Shown: piece by piece, positions 34,462 to 43,468 of the stretch
Numbering within the stretch: position 1 is the first letter of the stretch
Layout of the letters: each line of letters starts with the position of its first letter
Assembly: GCF_900109785.1 (NCBI RefSeq)
Contig: NZ_FOBH01000003.1
Span: forward strand, 62,001-126,000
Length of the DNA stretch: 64,000 nucleotides
Direction of reading: 5' to 3'
Source: Nitrosovibrio tenuis
GTDB lineage: Bacteria; Pseudomonadota; Gammaproteobacteria; Burkholderiales; Nitrosomonadaceae
Translations under genes and position numbers: made by a program
Notes under the pieces: generated by a model
Told to the model about the DNA's origin: nothing
What the model saw: only the letters and a program-made list of their open reading frames with translations
The model's database searches: none

Positions 34462-37251
34462 ATGAAGCTGCAATTCGATGCGAACCAGGACTACCAACTT
34501 GAAGCCATTCGGGCCGTGATTGCGCTGTTCGTGGGCCAGCCTGATGCCTCGCAGAACGACGTGCCAATGGTCGACGAGGGGCTGTCGAGCCTGAAGCTAT
34601 CTGAGGCCGGCGTGGCGAATCAGCGCGTAATTACCGACGAACAGTGGTTAATCAACCTTCAAGCGGTGCAGAGGGCGCACGGCATCGATCAATCGGACGC
34701 GCTAGAGCAAATGGAGTTGGACGACGGCACACCGGTCGGCACCTTCCCCAACTTCACAATTGAAATGGAAACAGGCACCGGCAAGACGTACGTTTACCTG
34801 CGCACCATCCATGAGCTTTCTAAGACTTATGGCTTCAAAAAATTTGTGATCGTGGTGCCCTCGGTTGCTATCCGCGAGGGCGTCGTCAAAAGCCTCAAAA
34901 TCACCAGAGAGCACTTCCAGACGCTCTACAACTATGAGCGTGTTGAGTTCACAGTATATGACTCGTCAAGGGTCAATCAACTACGCAACTTCGCGCTGTC
35001 GGACGCGATCCAGATTCTGGTGATCAACATCGATGCCTTTGCGAAAGATTCAACCGAGGTGAAGGGCAGCATGGATTTGGGGAAGGCAAAGAAAAAGGGC
35101 AAGGGCAACGTCATCAATCAGGTACGCGAGACAGGCGTGAAGCCCATCGAGTTCATCCAGGCGGCGCACCCCATCGTAATCTTGGATGAGCCGCAGAATC
35201 TGGAGACGGATAACCGCAAACAGGCCATCGCCCGGCTGATTCCCACGTGCACGCTACGCTATTCAGCCACGCACCGCAACGCCTACAACCTAATCTATTC
35301 TCTGGACCCGGTGCGGGCCTATGAGATGGGACTGGTGAAGCAGATCGGCGTGGATTCAGTAATCGAGCTGAAGGATGCTAACCAAGCTTTTGTCGAGGTG
35401 CAAGAGTTCAGAACGGCGGCACGTTCCGTGAAGGCAAAGTTGTCCATCTGGGTCAATCAGGCGCAAGGCCCAGCAAAGAAAAGCGTGACGGTAAAGAACG
35501 GGGATGACCTCTACGTCCTGTCGAACCGACGCGAGATTTACCGGGATAGCTTTATTGTCAACGAGATCGACGCAGGTGAAGGCTTCGTGACTTTTGCCAA
35601 TGATGTTCGGGTACGGGTGGGTAGCCCGCACGGCACACTGACAGATGCGATCTTGCGCTTGCAGATCGAGGCTACGGTCCGGCGCCACTTCGAGAAGGCA
35701 CAAAAATTACACCCGCTAGGCGTCAAGGTGTTGTCAGTGTTCTTCATCGACCGGGTTGCGAATTACCGCGTGTATGGCGAGGACGGCAGCGCTGGCAAAG
35801 GTAAGTTTGGTCAGTGGTTCGAGGAAATCTACGAACAGTACCGCACTAAGGACGATTTCGACGGCCTGTTCACGTTTGATGCTGCGAAGGTTCACAACGG
35901 CTACTTCTCGCAGGATAGGCGAGCCGTGTCGCCCTTCGAAACCGTCACAGGTAAGACCAATGCCGATGCCGAGGCCAGCACCTTCGAGTTGATTATGCGC
36001 GATAAAGAGCGACTATTGGACCTTGCCGAGCCGTTGGCTTTCATCTTCAGCCATTCCGCACTACGCGAGGGCTGGGATAATCCGAACGTATTCCAGATTT
36101 GCACGCTAGCCGAGTCCAGCTCAGATATCAAAAAGCGGCAGGAGATTGGCCGCGGCCTGCGCCTGTGCGTGAACAAGAACGGCGAGCGCGTGCGCGGTCG
36201 GGCTATCAACCGCCTGACGGTGATTGCGAATGAGAGCTACGAGGACTTTGCGAACCAGTTACAGACCGAGATGGTAGAGGCCGGGGTGAAGTTCAAGCGG
36301 GAGATGGTGCAGAACGAGCGTGATAAAGTGACGGTACGACTGAAGAAGGGATACGACGCCGACCATCCCGATAACCATTTCTTATCGCTATGGGAAAATA
36401 TTCGAGCGCGTACACGCTACCGCGTCGAGTACAAGACGAGCGACCTGATTGCCAAGGCCGTCAGCCGGATTAAGGACACGATGCCGCCCATGGAGCGGCC
36501 CAAGGTGGCGCTGACACGAGCCGACATTGTCATCGGCCCGTCCGGTGTGGTGAGCAAGCAGACGGGATTCCGCACTCAGAACGTGGAAAACAAGTATGTT
36601 ATGCCCGATTTCGTCGGGCAAGTACAGGGTAAGACGGGGCTAGCGAAGTCGACAGTCGCGCGTATTCTGCTCGATTCTGGACGACTGGAAGACGCGGTAA
36701 AAAACCCCCAAGCATTTGTGGATCGCGTGGCGGAACTGGTAAATGCCGTAAAGCGCGAATTTCTGGTGTACGGGGACGGTTCGGAGGGTAGTGGCGTCAA
36801 GTACGTAAAGCTGGCCAATGCGTTCTACGAGATGCGACACTTCGAGAACGACGACTTGATGGACGTGTTTGCATCCAACGTGCTGGCTGTCCAAAAGCAA
36901 GAGAAAACGCTGTTCTCCCACATTATCATCGACTCGAACTCTAGCCCGGAACGTCTGTTTGCGCAGGCCTGCGAGGACAACGACGACGTGCTGTTCTATA
37001 TCAAGCTGCCGCGTTGGTTCCAAATTGAAACACCAGTAGGCTCATATAACCCTGATTGGGCGCTTACCTACCGCAATGACAAGACACTGTACTTCGTGGC
37101 TGAAACAAAGAAAACAAACGGTGACCACGTTCGGCTAGACCTGCTTCGCCCTATCGAAGATTTGCGGATAGAATGCGGCAAGCGTCACTTCAAAAATTTC
37201 GAAGAGGTACAGTTCAGGGTAGTCAGTTCTCTAATAGAACTGGTTAGTTGA
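34462..37251 (+). CDS. res: type III restriction endonuclease (Res)
   Basis: The 929-residue ATP-dependent restriction subunit has a superfamily 2 helicase core: Walker A METGTGKTYVYLRTI, the DExx-type box VILDEPQNLE, and late helicase motifs including QEIGRGLRLCVN. A C-terminal PD-(D/E)xK-type nuclease is visible as NPDWALTYRNDKTLYFVAETKK split around the metal site (D in NPDW, E and K in AETKK). It cleaves DNA after translocation between two unmethylated sites. The start ATG 34462 has AGGGG five bases upstream and follows the mod stop closely, so they form one operon. No frameshift is seen, so the system looks functional. Confidence 0.93.
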   Translation: MKLQFDANQDYQLEAIRAVIALFVGQPDASQNDVPMVDEGLSSLKLSEAGVANQRVITDEQWLINLQAVQRAHGIDQSDALEQMELDDGTPVGTFPNFTIEMETGTGKTYVYLRTIHELSKTYGFKKFVIVVPSVAIREGVVKSLKITREHFQTLYNYERVEFTVYDSSRVNQLRNFALSDAIQILVINIDAFAKDSTEVKGSMDLGKAKKKGKGNVINQVRETGVKPIEFIQAAHPIVILDEPQNLETDNRKQAIARLIPTCTLRYSATHRNAYNLIYSLDPVRAYEMGLVKQIGVDSVIELKDANQAFVEVQEFRTAARSVKAKLSIWVNQAQGPAKKSVTVKNGDDLYVLSNRREIYRDSFIVNEIDAGEGFVTFANDVRVRVGSPHGTLTDAILRLQIEATVRRHFEKAQKLHPLGVKVLSVFFIDRVANYRVYGEDGSAGKGKFGQWFEEIYEQYRTKDDFDGLFTFDAAKVHNGYFSQDRRAVSPFETVTGKTNADAEASTFELIMRDKERLLDLAEPLAFIFSHSALREGWDNPNVFQICTLAESSSDIKKRQEIGRGLRLCVNKNGERVRGRAINRLTVIANESYEDFANQLQTEMVEAGVKFKREMVQNERDKVTVRLKKGYDADHPDNHFLSLWENIRARTRYRVEYKTSDLIAKAVSRIKDTMPPMERPKVALTRADIVIGPSGVVSKQTGFRTQNVENKYVMPDFVGQVQGKTGLAKSTVARILLDSGRLEDAVKNPQAFVDRVAELVNAVKREFLVYGDGSEGSGVKYVKLANAFYEMRHFENDDLMDVFASNVLAVQKQEKTLFSHIIIDSNSSPERLFAQACEDNDDVLFYIKLPRWFQIETPVGSYNPDWALTYRNDKTLYFVAETKKTNGDHVRLDLLRPIEDLRIECGKRHFKNFEEVQFRVVSSLIELVS

Positions 37252-37330
37252 CGGCTATCACGAACACTCAATTTGGAGTGACTAGGCTCGCGGCTTCGGA
37301 CTCGAACCCGAGCAACGCCTATAATGTGTC

Positions 37331-37348
37331 GGTAACTTTGACGGTAAC
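37331..37348 (+). repeat. GGTAAC pair at the right island end
   Basis: GGTAACTTTGACGGTAAC contains two copies of GGTAAC 12 bases apart and shares TGACGGTAA with the left-end repeats at 27720-27750. This is what integrase arm sites at the two ends of an element would look like. Confidence 0.55.
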
Positions 37349-37372
37349 TGAATATTCTCCAACTACAGTAAT

Positions 37373-37386
37373 CCCGTATATACGGG
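37373..37386. repeat. 14-bp perfect palindrome CCCGTATATACGGG
   Basis: A perfect 14-bp dyad lies between the right-end GGTAAC repeats and the weak att-like string. It could be a regulator site or part of the recombination region; nothing decides between these. Confidence 0.6.
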
Positions 37387-37425
37387 CATTGCAGGGCATT
37401 ATTCAATTGACGCCGCCCAATAAGA

Positions 37426-37443
37426 AACCACCTCAAGGTGGTT
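37426..37443. terminator. hairpin AACCACC-TCAA-GGTGGTT
   Basis: A 7-bp stem with a TCAA loop, flanked by AAG and CTT that can extend pairing. It lies 175 bases after the res stop, just after the weak att-like string. It could be the terminator that originally followed ssrA before the island inserted, now displaced to the right end. The T run is poor. Confidence 0.45.
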
Positions 37444-37705
37444 CTTGATTAGCAGTAGAAGGGATGATAACGTGTCATCTCAACCAAATCATACTGCTCC
37501 CTTGGGTTCACTCCGGTTTAGGATGACCCCAACATTCATATAAACAGTTGCCGCCACATATCCCTCGGCTTTTCTTGAAAGCTGCGGAGGATTTTTCAAT
37601 TCGCGAGCCAAATCCTGCTGATGACAACCAAGCGCAATCTCCACTTAAATCGGCTGAGCTTTCGCTATCGGGATAAAGAGGAACAGGCGCAAGAGTGGGC
37701 GGGAA

Positions 37706-39934
37706 ATGATGGATAAAAGTCGTGAAGAGGCATCGATGCGCTCCACTGCCATGCAGACTTCCAGCACCATCCTCGCGGCGGGGGAGCGTGCTGAAGGCGA
37801 ACTCAACCAGGCAAAAAAGACGCTGGAGGAAAAAACGGCAGAGCTCGATCGTTCTTTGTCATTATTGCGGGCAACTATAGAGTCTACGGCCGACGGGCTT
37901 CTGGTTACGGACGAGAATGGCAAAGTACTTTGCTACAACCAGCTTTATCTGGACATGTGGCCAATCCCGGCCGAGCTCTTGGACCCAGCAAGCCATGAAG
38001 TACTCATGCAGTATTGTTCTACCCATTTAAAAAATGCTCAGCAGTACGTGTGGACAACGAAAAAAATTTATTCGGAATGGCCACCAGAGAGCTTTGATGT
38101 GCTCCAGTTTAATGATGGCCGCATTTTTGAACGATACACCAAGGCCAGTACTATAGGCAGCCGAAAGGTGGGCCGCGTCTGGAGCTTTAGAGATGTCACC
38201 GGGCGCAGGCAGGCGGAAACCTATAAGGCCAGGTTGGCGTCAATCGTGGAGTATTCGAACGATGCAATTATCAGCAAGGATCTCAACGGTATCATTACCG
38301 ATTGGAATGCTGGCGCCGAAAGGCTTTTCGGGTATCGTGCAAGCGAAATCGTGGGTTGCTCCATATTCGGGTTGATTCCACCGGACCGGCTGGAAGAAGA
38401 AAGCAAAATCATGAGTCTTATCAAGCGTGGAATGCTCACAGAACATTTTGAGACCGTACGCTTGGGTAAGGGCAATAAGCCTATTGATGTTTCTCTTACA
38501 ATTTCGCCAATAAAGGATGGTGCAGGCAATGTTATTGGCGCATCCAAAATAGCGCGCGACATTACGGAAGCCAAGGAGTCGCAAGCGCGCATGCAGCATC
38601 TGGCGCATTACGATTCACTCACCGGGCTGCCAAACCGCATCTTGCTTGCTGACCGTCTGAAAAGTGCAATCGCGGATGCTGCCCGGTATTCCCACCGTTT
38701 GGCATTGCTGTTCGTGGACCTGGATCGTTTCAAGCTGGTCAACGATTCACTCGGTCATGAAATTGGGGACCAGCTCCTTAAAAATGTCGCGAAGCGCATG
38801 CAATCCACTGTGCGTGCCACCGATACGATTAGCCGGGTGGGAGGTGACGAGTTTATTGTCTTGCTGAGCCAGGTCCCATCCGCAGAGGTTCCGGCGCGTA
38901 TCGCCGAGAAGCTTATTAACGTGGTATCAAAGCCTTATAGAATAGAGGGGCATGAGCTGACGGTGACTGCAAGTGTCGGGATCAGTGTATACCCGGACGA
39001 CGGGCGGGATGAAGGCAGCTTGATGCGCAATGCGGATGCGTCCATGTATTCCGCCAAAGAGGCCGGCCGCAACCGGTATCAGTTCCATTCCGAAGATATG
39101 ACCTCTTCGGCAACCGATCGGCTTTCCCTGGAACGCGAACTGCGGGGTGCTATTGAGCGTGAGGAAATTTTTACCGTCTACCAGCCACAGATAGAGCTCA
39201 CAACCGGGCAGGTTATCGGCGTGGAAGCGCTTATGCGTTGGCAACATCCCAGGCTCGGGCTGGTTTCTCCGGCAGATTTTATTCCTGTAGCCGAGGACAA
39301 CGGGTTAATCCTATCTCTCGGGGAACGCATCATGCGCGATTCCTGCTTACAGGCGCGTCGGTGGTGTGACGACCATGGGGTTGGGAGCGTGGCGGTAAAT
39401 GTCTCAGCCGTACAATTCCGTCAAAAAAACTTTACAGATGTTGTACTGAGCGTGGTCGCCGAGACCGGGCTTCGTCCCGAATGCCTGGAGCTCGAGGTGA
39501 CAGAAAGCGTTGTAATGCGAGGGGTTGAATCAGCGGTGCACAAATTGCGAACACTTGGTGCACAGGGGATAAAAATAGCGATTGACGACTTCGGTACCGG
39601 CTATTCCAGCTTATCCTATTTGCGGCAATTTTCTGTTAACAGGTTGAAAATAGATAAGTCTTTTATCCATGACCTTCCGGATAAAGACGCCGAAGCTATC
39701 GTTTGCGCCATTGTAACGATGGGCCGCAGCCTCAGCTTGCGCGTGATTGCTGAAGGTGTGGAGACGGAAGCACAGGAAAAATTTCTTCAAAATGTCGAGT
39801 GCAATGAAAGCCAAGGTTATCTGTACGCAAAACCCATGGTGGCAAGTGAGCTTGAAGCATGGTTAACGCGCTGGAGTTCGCGCAAACAAAATGGAGGGTT
39901 ATCTATTGTTCAGGACGGGAATAAAAAAACATGA
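37706..39934 (+). CDS. PAS-PAS-GGDEF-EAL cyclic-di-GMP protein
   Basis: The 742-residue cytoplasmic protein has an N-terminal helical segment, two PAS domains (ESTADGLLVTDENGKVLCYN and SIVEYSNDAIISKDLNGIIT), then GGDEF and EAL. The cyclase loop is intact (VGGDEF) and is preceded by an RxxD product-inhibition site (RATD, five residues before GGDEF). The EAL domain keeps its signature residues: EALMRW, NVSAVQFRQ, ELEVTES, IDDFGTGYSS, KIDKSFI and EGVETEAQ. Both activities are therefore possible. ATG 37706 or 37709 may be used. It contrasts with the window-edge protein at 1-1459, whose GGDEF loop is degenerate. It lies just outside the island end. Confidence 0.9.
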   Translation: MMDKSREEASMRSTAMQTSSTILAAGERAEGELNQAKKTLEEKTAELDRSLSLLRATIESTADGLLVTDENGKVLCYNQLYLDMWPIPAELLDPASHEVLMQYCSTHLKNAQQYVWTTKKIYSEWPPESFDVLQFNDGRIFERYTKASTIGSRKVGRVWSFRDVTGRRQAETYKARLASIVEYSNDAIISKDLNGIITDWNAGAERLFGYRASEIVGCSIFGLIPPDRLEEESKIMSLIKRGMLTEHFETVRLGKGNKPIDVSLTISPIKDGAGNVIGASKIARDITEAKESQARMQHLAHYDSLTGLPNRILLADRLKSAIADAARYSHRLALLFVDLDRFKLVNDSLGHEIGDQLLKNVAKRMQSTVRATDTISRVGGDEFIVLLSQVPSAEVPARIAEKLINVVSKPYRIEGHELTVTASVGISVYPDDGRDEGSLMRNADASMYSAKEAGRNRYQFHSEDMTSSATDRLSLERELRGAIEREEIFTVYQPQIELTTGQVIGVEALMRWQHPRLGLVSPADFIPVAEDNGLILSLGERIMRDSCLQARRWCDDHGVGSVAVNVSAVQFRQKNFTDVVLSVVAETGLRPECLELEVTESVVMRGVESAVHKLRTLGAQGIKIAIDDFGTGYSSLSYLRQFSVNRLKIDKSFIHDLPDKDAEAIVCAIVTMGRSLSLRVIAEGVETEAQEKFLQNVECNESQGYLYAKPMVASELEAWLTRWSSRKQNGGLSIVQDGNKKT

Positions 39935-40137
39935 TCCTGTCACTGAATCTCGTCTGTCGCGCATGTTAATCTCGTGCTCCAGCCTTTGTTGATTGCCGGA
40001 GCAATTCCAGCTCAATCAATAGGGTCAGACTGGAATCAATCATGTTTGGCCTCATGTATAACCCGCGCCTAACCCATCATACCCTCCTAGGAAATCTCCA
40101 CCGCATCGTGTGCGATTGTGTGGTAGATGCGCTAACT

Positions 40138-41562
40138 TCACCGCGCTTGAGCGAACTGCTCGCGCAGGCCCTTCACGACGGTGGGCTCGCCTCGGACTCG
40201 AAAGAAAGCCCCCTCACCATCTGCCCGCTCCTCCAGTACCTTACAGCTCTCGTATATCTTACTGCGAAGTTGCTGTGCCGACCAAGGAAGGAAAAGCTCG
40301 TCCTCGACGAGATCCTGCTGGAAAAATGCGACTATCGCCTTGTGCAGCTTCGCGATGTCTTCAGCGCGGCGCGCGCTCATCACAATGCAGGAAGGATACT
40401 TTGCGCGTAGCGCAGCTTCGCATTCAGCTTGCGCCACGGAGTCCCCGACGTGGTCGATCTTGTTAAAGATGCGGATGCGCGGAACGTCCTGCGCACCGAT
40501 CTCGTCAAGCACTTCATTGGTTACCTCGAGCTGGCGTTCAAATCCGGGATCGCTCGCATCGATGACATGAAGCAACAGCGATGCATCAAGCGCCTCGTCG
40601 AGCGTTGATTTGAACGATGCGACGAGCCCGTGCGGCAGGTTCTTGATGAATCCGACCGTGTCGCTGACGAGCACGCGTGGCACGCTCTCGGGGTGGAGGG
40701 CACGCACAGTGGTGTCGAGCGTAGCGAAGAGTTTGTTGGCAACGAGCACCTCGCTTCCTGTGAGTGCTCGCATCAAGGTGGACTTGCCTGCGTTAGTGTA
40801 GCCGACGAGCGTCACGCAAGCGAGCCCTCGGCGCTCTTGCCGCCGCGCGCGCTGTGTCTGGCGTTCGGCATCCATCGCGACGATCTCCAGCTGCAGCTCA
40901 GCGATCCGATCACGGATCTTGCGTCGGTCCAGCTCAGTGTGCGACTCGCCAGCGCCCCGGCCACCGACGCCGCTGCGCTGCCGACCTTGCGGCCCCGCGA
41001 GCTTTGCCATCTCGCGCAGACGAGGCGCCATGTAGCCGAGGCGCGCGATCTCCACCTGTGCACGCGCGGCGGGAGAGCGCGCGTTGCGATGAAATATTTC
41101 GAGGATGACCATCGTGCGGTCCATTACCTCGCAGCCAATCTCCTTTTCGAGATTGCGTGCCTGTGTAGGTGAGATCTCGTGGTCGACCAGGATGACGTCG
41201 ATATGGCCTGCTTCAGGCGCGGCAGTATGCTCTGTTTCCATCCACTTGGCGGCCCCAAATTCGTTGTTCACGAACTGGTGTATTTCCTCCCGCTTTCCAG
41301 CACCTAAATATCCCGTTGAGTCGAAGCCAGAGCGCTTCTGCGTGAACGTACGCATGACCTCGAACCCCAGTGTTTTCGCCAGTTCGCGTAGCTCGGTCAG
41401 CGACGCTTCAAACTCGATGTCGGTCACATTTGGCAATTGAACGGCTGCGACGACTGCTCGCCTGGGCTTCTCTTGGGTTTCTCTTCGTATTCGCAGATTG
41501 TTCTCTTCGGTGAGTAAAGTCGGATAGCCATTATCATCGATAAAGGCCCCTAGAAGAAACAA
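40138..41562 (-). CDS. hflX: GTPase HflX
   Basis: The 474-residue ribosome-associated GTPase has the N-terminal HflX domain (ASLTELRELAKTLGFEVMRT, QKRSGFDSTGYLGAGKREEI), a coiled linker with the glycine-rich RQRSGVGGRGAGESHTELDR, and a G domain: G1 GYTNAGKSTLM, G2/G3 FATLDTT and SDTVGF, G4 FNKID. HflX helps split or rescue stalled ribosomes. The frame begins at TTG 41562, with a stop just upstream, so either TTG is used or the original start was lost; no ATG occurs before residue 90. It is not beside hfq, its usual neighbour, and its bases look richer in GC than nearby genes, so it may be an acquired copy. Confidence 0.88.
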   Translation of the reverse strand: MFLLGAFIDDNGYPTLLTEENNLRIRRETQEKPRRAVVAAVQLPNVTDIEFEASLTELRELAKTLGFEVMRTFTQKRSGFDSTGYLGAGKREEIHQFVNNEFGAAKWMETEHTAAPEAGHIDVILVDHEISPTQARNLEKEIGCEVMDRTMVILEIFHRNARSPAARAQVEIARLGYMAPRLREMAKLAGPQGRQRSGVGGRGAGESHTELDRRKIRDRIAELQLEIVAMDAERQTQRARRQERRGLACVTLVGYTNAGKSTLMRALTGSEVLVANKLFATLDTTVRALHPESVPRVLVSDTVGFIKNLPHGLVASFKSTLDEALDASLLLHVIDASDPGFERQLEVTNEVLDEIGAQDVPRIRIFNKIDHVGDSVAQAECEAALRAKYPSCIVMSARRAEDIAKLHKAIVAFFQQDLVEDELFLPWSAQQLRSKIYESCKVLEERADGEGAFFRVRGEPTVVKGLREQFAQAR

Positions 41563-41876
41563 ACATCAGTTCTGAAAATATTTTGCATTACGCTCCCTTC
41601 AGCGCTTCGGAAAGGCGGTAGCAGATCGTCGCTGTTGGACACATACCTGAAGATCGTACGCTGGCTTGTCGAATTTCGCCCCGCGTTCGCTTGATCCGCT
41701 CGATCCACTTGAAGCGTTTCTGCGCAGCAAGCCAGAGGCATACCTCGTTCTCACCGCCCCAGTTCCTATTCCTCATGGTTTAAATAGTCCGCTTGGTCTA
41801 TTGCATGGTCCGGGCCTAAAGCCTATGTTGAAAAGATGGGTATTACGATGACTAAATATAAACGGAGGGCTCGGCG
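41563..41876. other. gap between hflX and the PEP-CTERM gene
   Basis: About 310 bases with short open frames on both strands but no recognisable protein or RNA. The right end carries the ribosome site GGAGG for the PEP-CTERM gene. The divergent promoters of both neighbours must lie here, but I see no convincing boxes. Confidence 0.5.
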
Positions 41877-42596
41877 ATGAGTATCAATCCCGCACGCATG
41901 CTATTCAGCTTGTTCCTAGCAACCTCATCCGCTGCCTTTGCAGTGCCTGCCGCGGCATTTACGTTCCAGGATGACCCCTCCTCGACTTGGGGCGGCGACT
42001 CATCGATTCCTCACACTTTTGTGGGAAATACCATCACTTACCAAAACCTTTATGCCCAGAACCTGACTGCCAACTCTCTGCCGGGGTTGAGCTTTGCCAT
42101 TCCTTTCATATGGCCGCTCGCGGAATCGGGTGCGATACCCATGCAATGGCGCAACGACCTGAATGGCTGGTATACCAACGATTTCAACAATATGGGGACT
42201 AGCCTGACCGTTAGCTTGACTGCCCCAGCCTCAAGCTCGGTTGCCATGAGTGAAATTGCCGATTTAACCGGCAGCCAACAACTTCCATTAACCGAGCCGT
42301 GTCAAAGCGGGTCGCCCAGTTGTACCCCGGCGCCTTATCCTTCGGAAACTCGTAATTTGGACGACCGTATTCCTGTGATTGCGTTAGGAGCGTTCGCGCC
42401 GAACGAAACGAAAAATTTCGATGTGTCGTTTACCTATACTTTCGGCGATCAAAGAACTGGAGCCCTTCGAACAGCATTCATCGCCAACACTGTCTCGGCT
42501 ATAGCGCCCATACCCGAGCCGGAAACATATGCCCTGTTTTTGGCTGGCCTTGGTCTGCTGAGTCTTATGATAGGCCGTCACAGACTGGCTTCCTGA
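41877..42596 (+). CDS. secreted PEP-CTERM protein
   Basis: The 239-residue product has a signal peptide (MLFSLFLATSSAAFAVPAAA, cleavage near AAA-FT) and the exosortase signal PIPEPETYALFLAGLGLLSL with the basic tail GRHRLAS. The body is rich in T, S and N, with a cysteine pair (EPCQSGSPSCTP), and resembles no domain I can name. It should be exported and processed by an exosortase like the protein at 6039-7259; the tails are nearly identical (PIPEPETYAL(L/F)LAGLGL). Strong ribosome site GGAGG six to ten bases before the ATG. A terminator-like hairpin follows. Confidence 0.85.
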   Translation: MSINPARMLFSLFLATSSAAFAVPAAAFTFQDDPSSTWGGDSSIPHTFVGNTITYQNLYAQNLTANSLPGLSFAIPFIWPLAESGAIPMQWRNDLNGWYTNDFNNMGTSLTVSLTAPASSSVAMSEIADLTGSQQLPLTEPCQSGSPSCTPAPYPSETRNLDDRIPVIALGAFAPNETKNFDVSFTYTFGDQRTGALRTAFIANTVSAIAPIPEPETYALFLAGLGLLSLMIGRHRLAS

Positions 42597-42901
42597 TAAA
42601 CAAACGTGCGTTGATTAGGAGTCTCCTCTCCACGATGAGCAGGGGCCAGCACCGTTTGTGCCCATGAGCCTGTGCCATAGCAGGGGTTTATTCACCGTTA
42701 GAACCTCATAACCAATAACCTTAATAATAAACCGACCATCGATTACCTCATGAGTCGGCTTTTTACGTTCGGTTGGTGAGAGTATCGAACGATTTTCACC
42801 TTAACTCCACTCTCGGTATGTTCCGATCTGATGCATACTTCTAATCGTGCTGACTGGCAGGAGGTGATCCCATCGTTTGATCTCTAAAAGGAACATGACC
42901 C
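42597..42901. other. gap between the PEP-CTERM gene and the VOC pseudogene
   Basis: About 305 bases with no reading frame of note. It holds the hairpin at 42730-42764 and, at its right end, the ribosome site AAAAGGAAC of the next gene. No RNA gene is recognised. Confidence 0.5.
42730..42764 (+). terminator. probable terminator after the PEP-CTERM gene
   Basis: AACCGAC and GTCGGCTT pair across a 17-base loop and are followed by TTTTT. It lies 135 bases after the PEP-CTERM stop, so it may end a long 3' untranslated region. Confidence 0.55.
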
Positions 42902-43387
42902 ATGCAGTTTGAGCAAAAAATCTCGCCAGCTTTATGGTTTGATAACAATGCTGAAGAAGCGGTCAACTTCTACATATCGGTCTTTCAGAATTCAAGGATT
43001 AATAGAGTCCTCCGCTATGGCAAGGCTGGGCCCGGTCCGGAAGGAACAGTAATGACGATATCCTTTGAACTCGATGGGGAGGAATTCACGGCAATCAATG
43101 GTGGTCCGCACTTTACTTTCTCGCCTGCCATTTAATTTGTCGTGAAGTGTGGAGCTCAAGATGAAGTGGACTATTATTGGGAAAAGCTCTCCTCTGGAGG
43201 ACACCAGCATCAATGCGGATGGCTTACAGACAGATTCGGTGTTTCATGGCAAATCGTTCCGGCCGTGCTGATCGACCTGTTAAGTGATCCTGATCCTGTG
43301 AGATCCCAGCGCGTTATGGAAGCAATGCTTCAGATGGGTAAAATCGATATTGAACAATTGCAGCGCGCGAGCGTGCAAGAAATATAG
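42902..43387 (+). pseudogene. VOC/PhnB-like protein gene interrupted by one TAA codon
   Basis: The first half (MQFEQKISPALWFDNNAEEA to FTFSPAI) and the second half (FVVKCGAQDEVDYYWEKLSS to the end) are in the same frame and together make a complete family protein of about 160 residues. The family is the glyoxalase-fold group often annotated as PhnB or 3-demethylubiquinone-9 3-methyltransferase-like. They are separated only by TAA at 43133-43135, where relatives have serine; TCA to TAA is one base change. Everything else, including the ribosome site, is intact. It is therefore a very young pseudogene, a sequencing error, or a gene read through. Confidence 0.8.
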
Positions 43388-43468
43388 TCAAAAGTGATTG
43401 TCGGCCAAGCCCCGCCTTTCCAGAGCTTCTTCAATAACGGTTGGTTCTCAGGAACCGGCGTTTGGTAA

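Larger units (their letters stand above)
27615..37424 (+). mobile_element. ssrA-integrated genomic island with P4-like backbone and type III restriction-modification cargo
   Basis: The island begins at the 3' end of ssrA. It contains, all on the plus strand, a tyrosine integrase, a conserved small protein, an AlpA regulator, a DUF927 helicase-like ATPase, a GGTAAC-rich non-coding region, and mod-res. Integrase next to tmRNA, AlpA and a helicase-like gene is the layout of P4-type satellites and related integrative elements. The right boundary is not certain: no full copy of the ssrA end is found after res. The best candidate is near 37411-37424 (CGCCGCC then CAATAA, compared with CGCCGCCTCCACCAATTAA at the left). 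The end coordinate is therefore approximate. Confidence 0.75.
37252..37705. other. right end of the island and flank
   Basis: This 454-bp gap contains two GGTAAC copies at 37331 and 37343, a 14-bp palindrome at 37373-37386, a weak ssrA-end-like string at 37411-37424 and a hairpin at 37426-37443. On the minus strand around 37288-37312 the sequence CTCGGGTTCGAGTCCGA resembles a tRNA T-arm, but no full tRNA is found. A short frame from ATG 37621 to TAA 37716 encodes 31 residues and overlaps the next gene start; it may be a leader or the tail of a truncated gene. Confidence 0.6.

Noticed and set aside
37288-37312. tRNA T-arm-like sequence on the minus strand (CTCGGGTTCGAGTCCGA)
   Set aside because: No anticodon arm, acceptor stem or CCA could be built around it, and the T stem has a mismatch.
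37621-37716. 31-codon frame overlapping the start of the GGDEF-EAL gene
   Set aside because: It could be a leader or a truncated gene end, but has no motif or clear ribosome site; it is mentioned only in the gap description.
41588-41776. possible transposase remnant on the minus strand next to hflX
   Set aside because: The 62-residue translation matches no transposase signature, and no inverted repeats were found.
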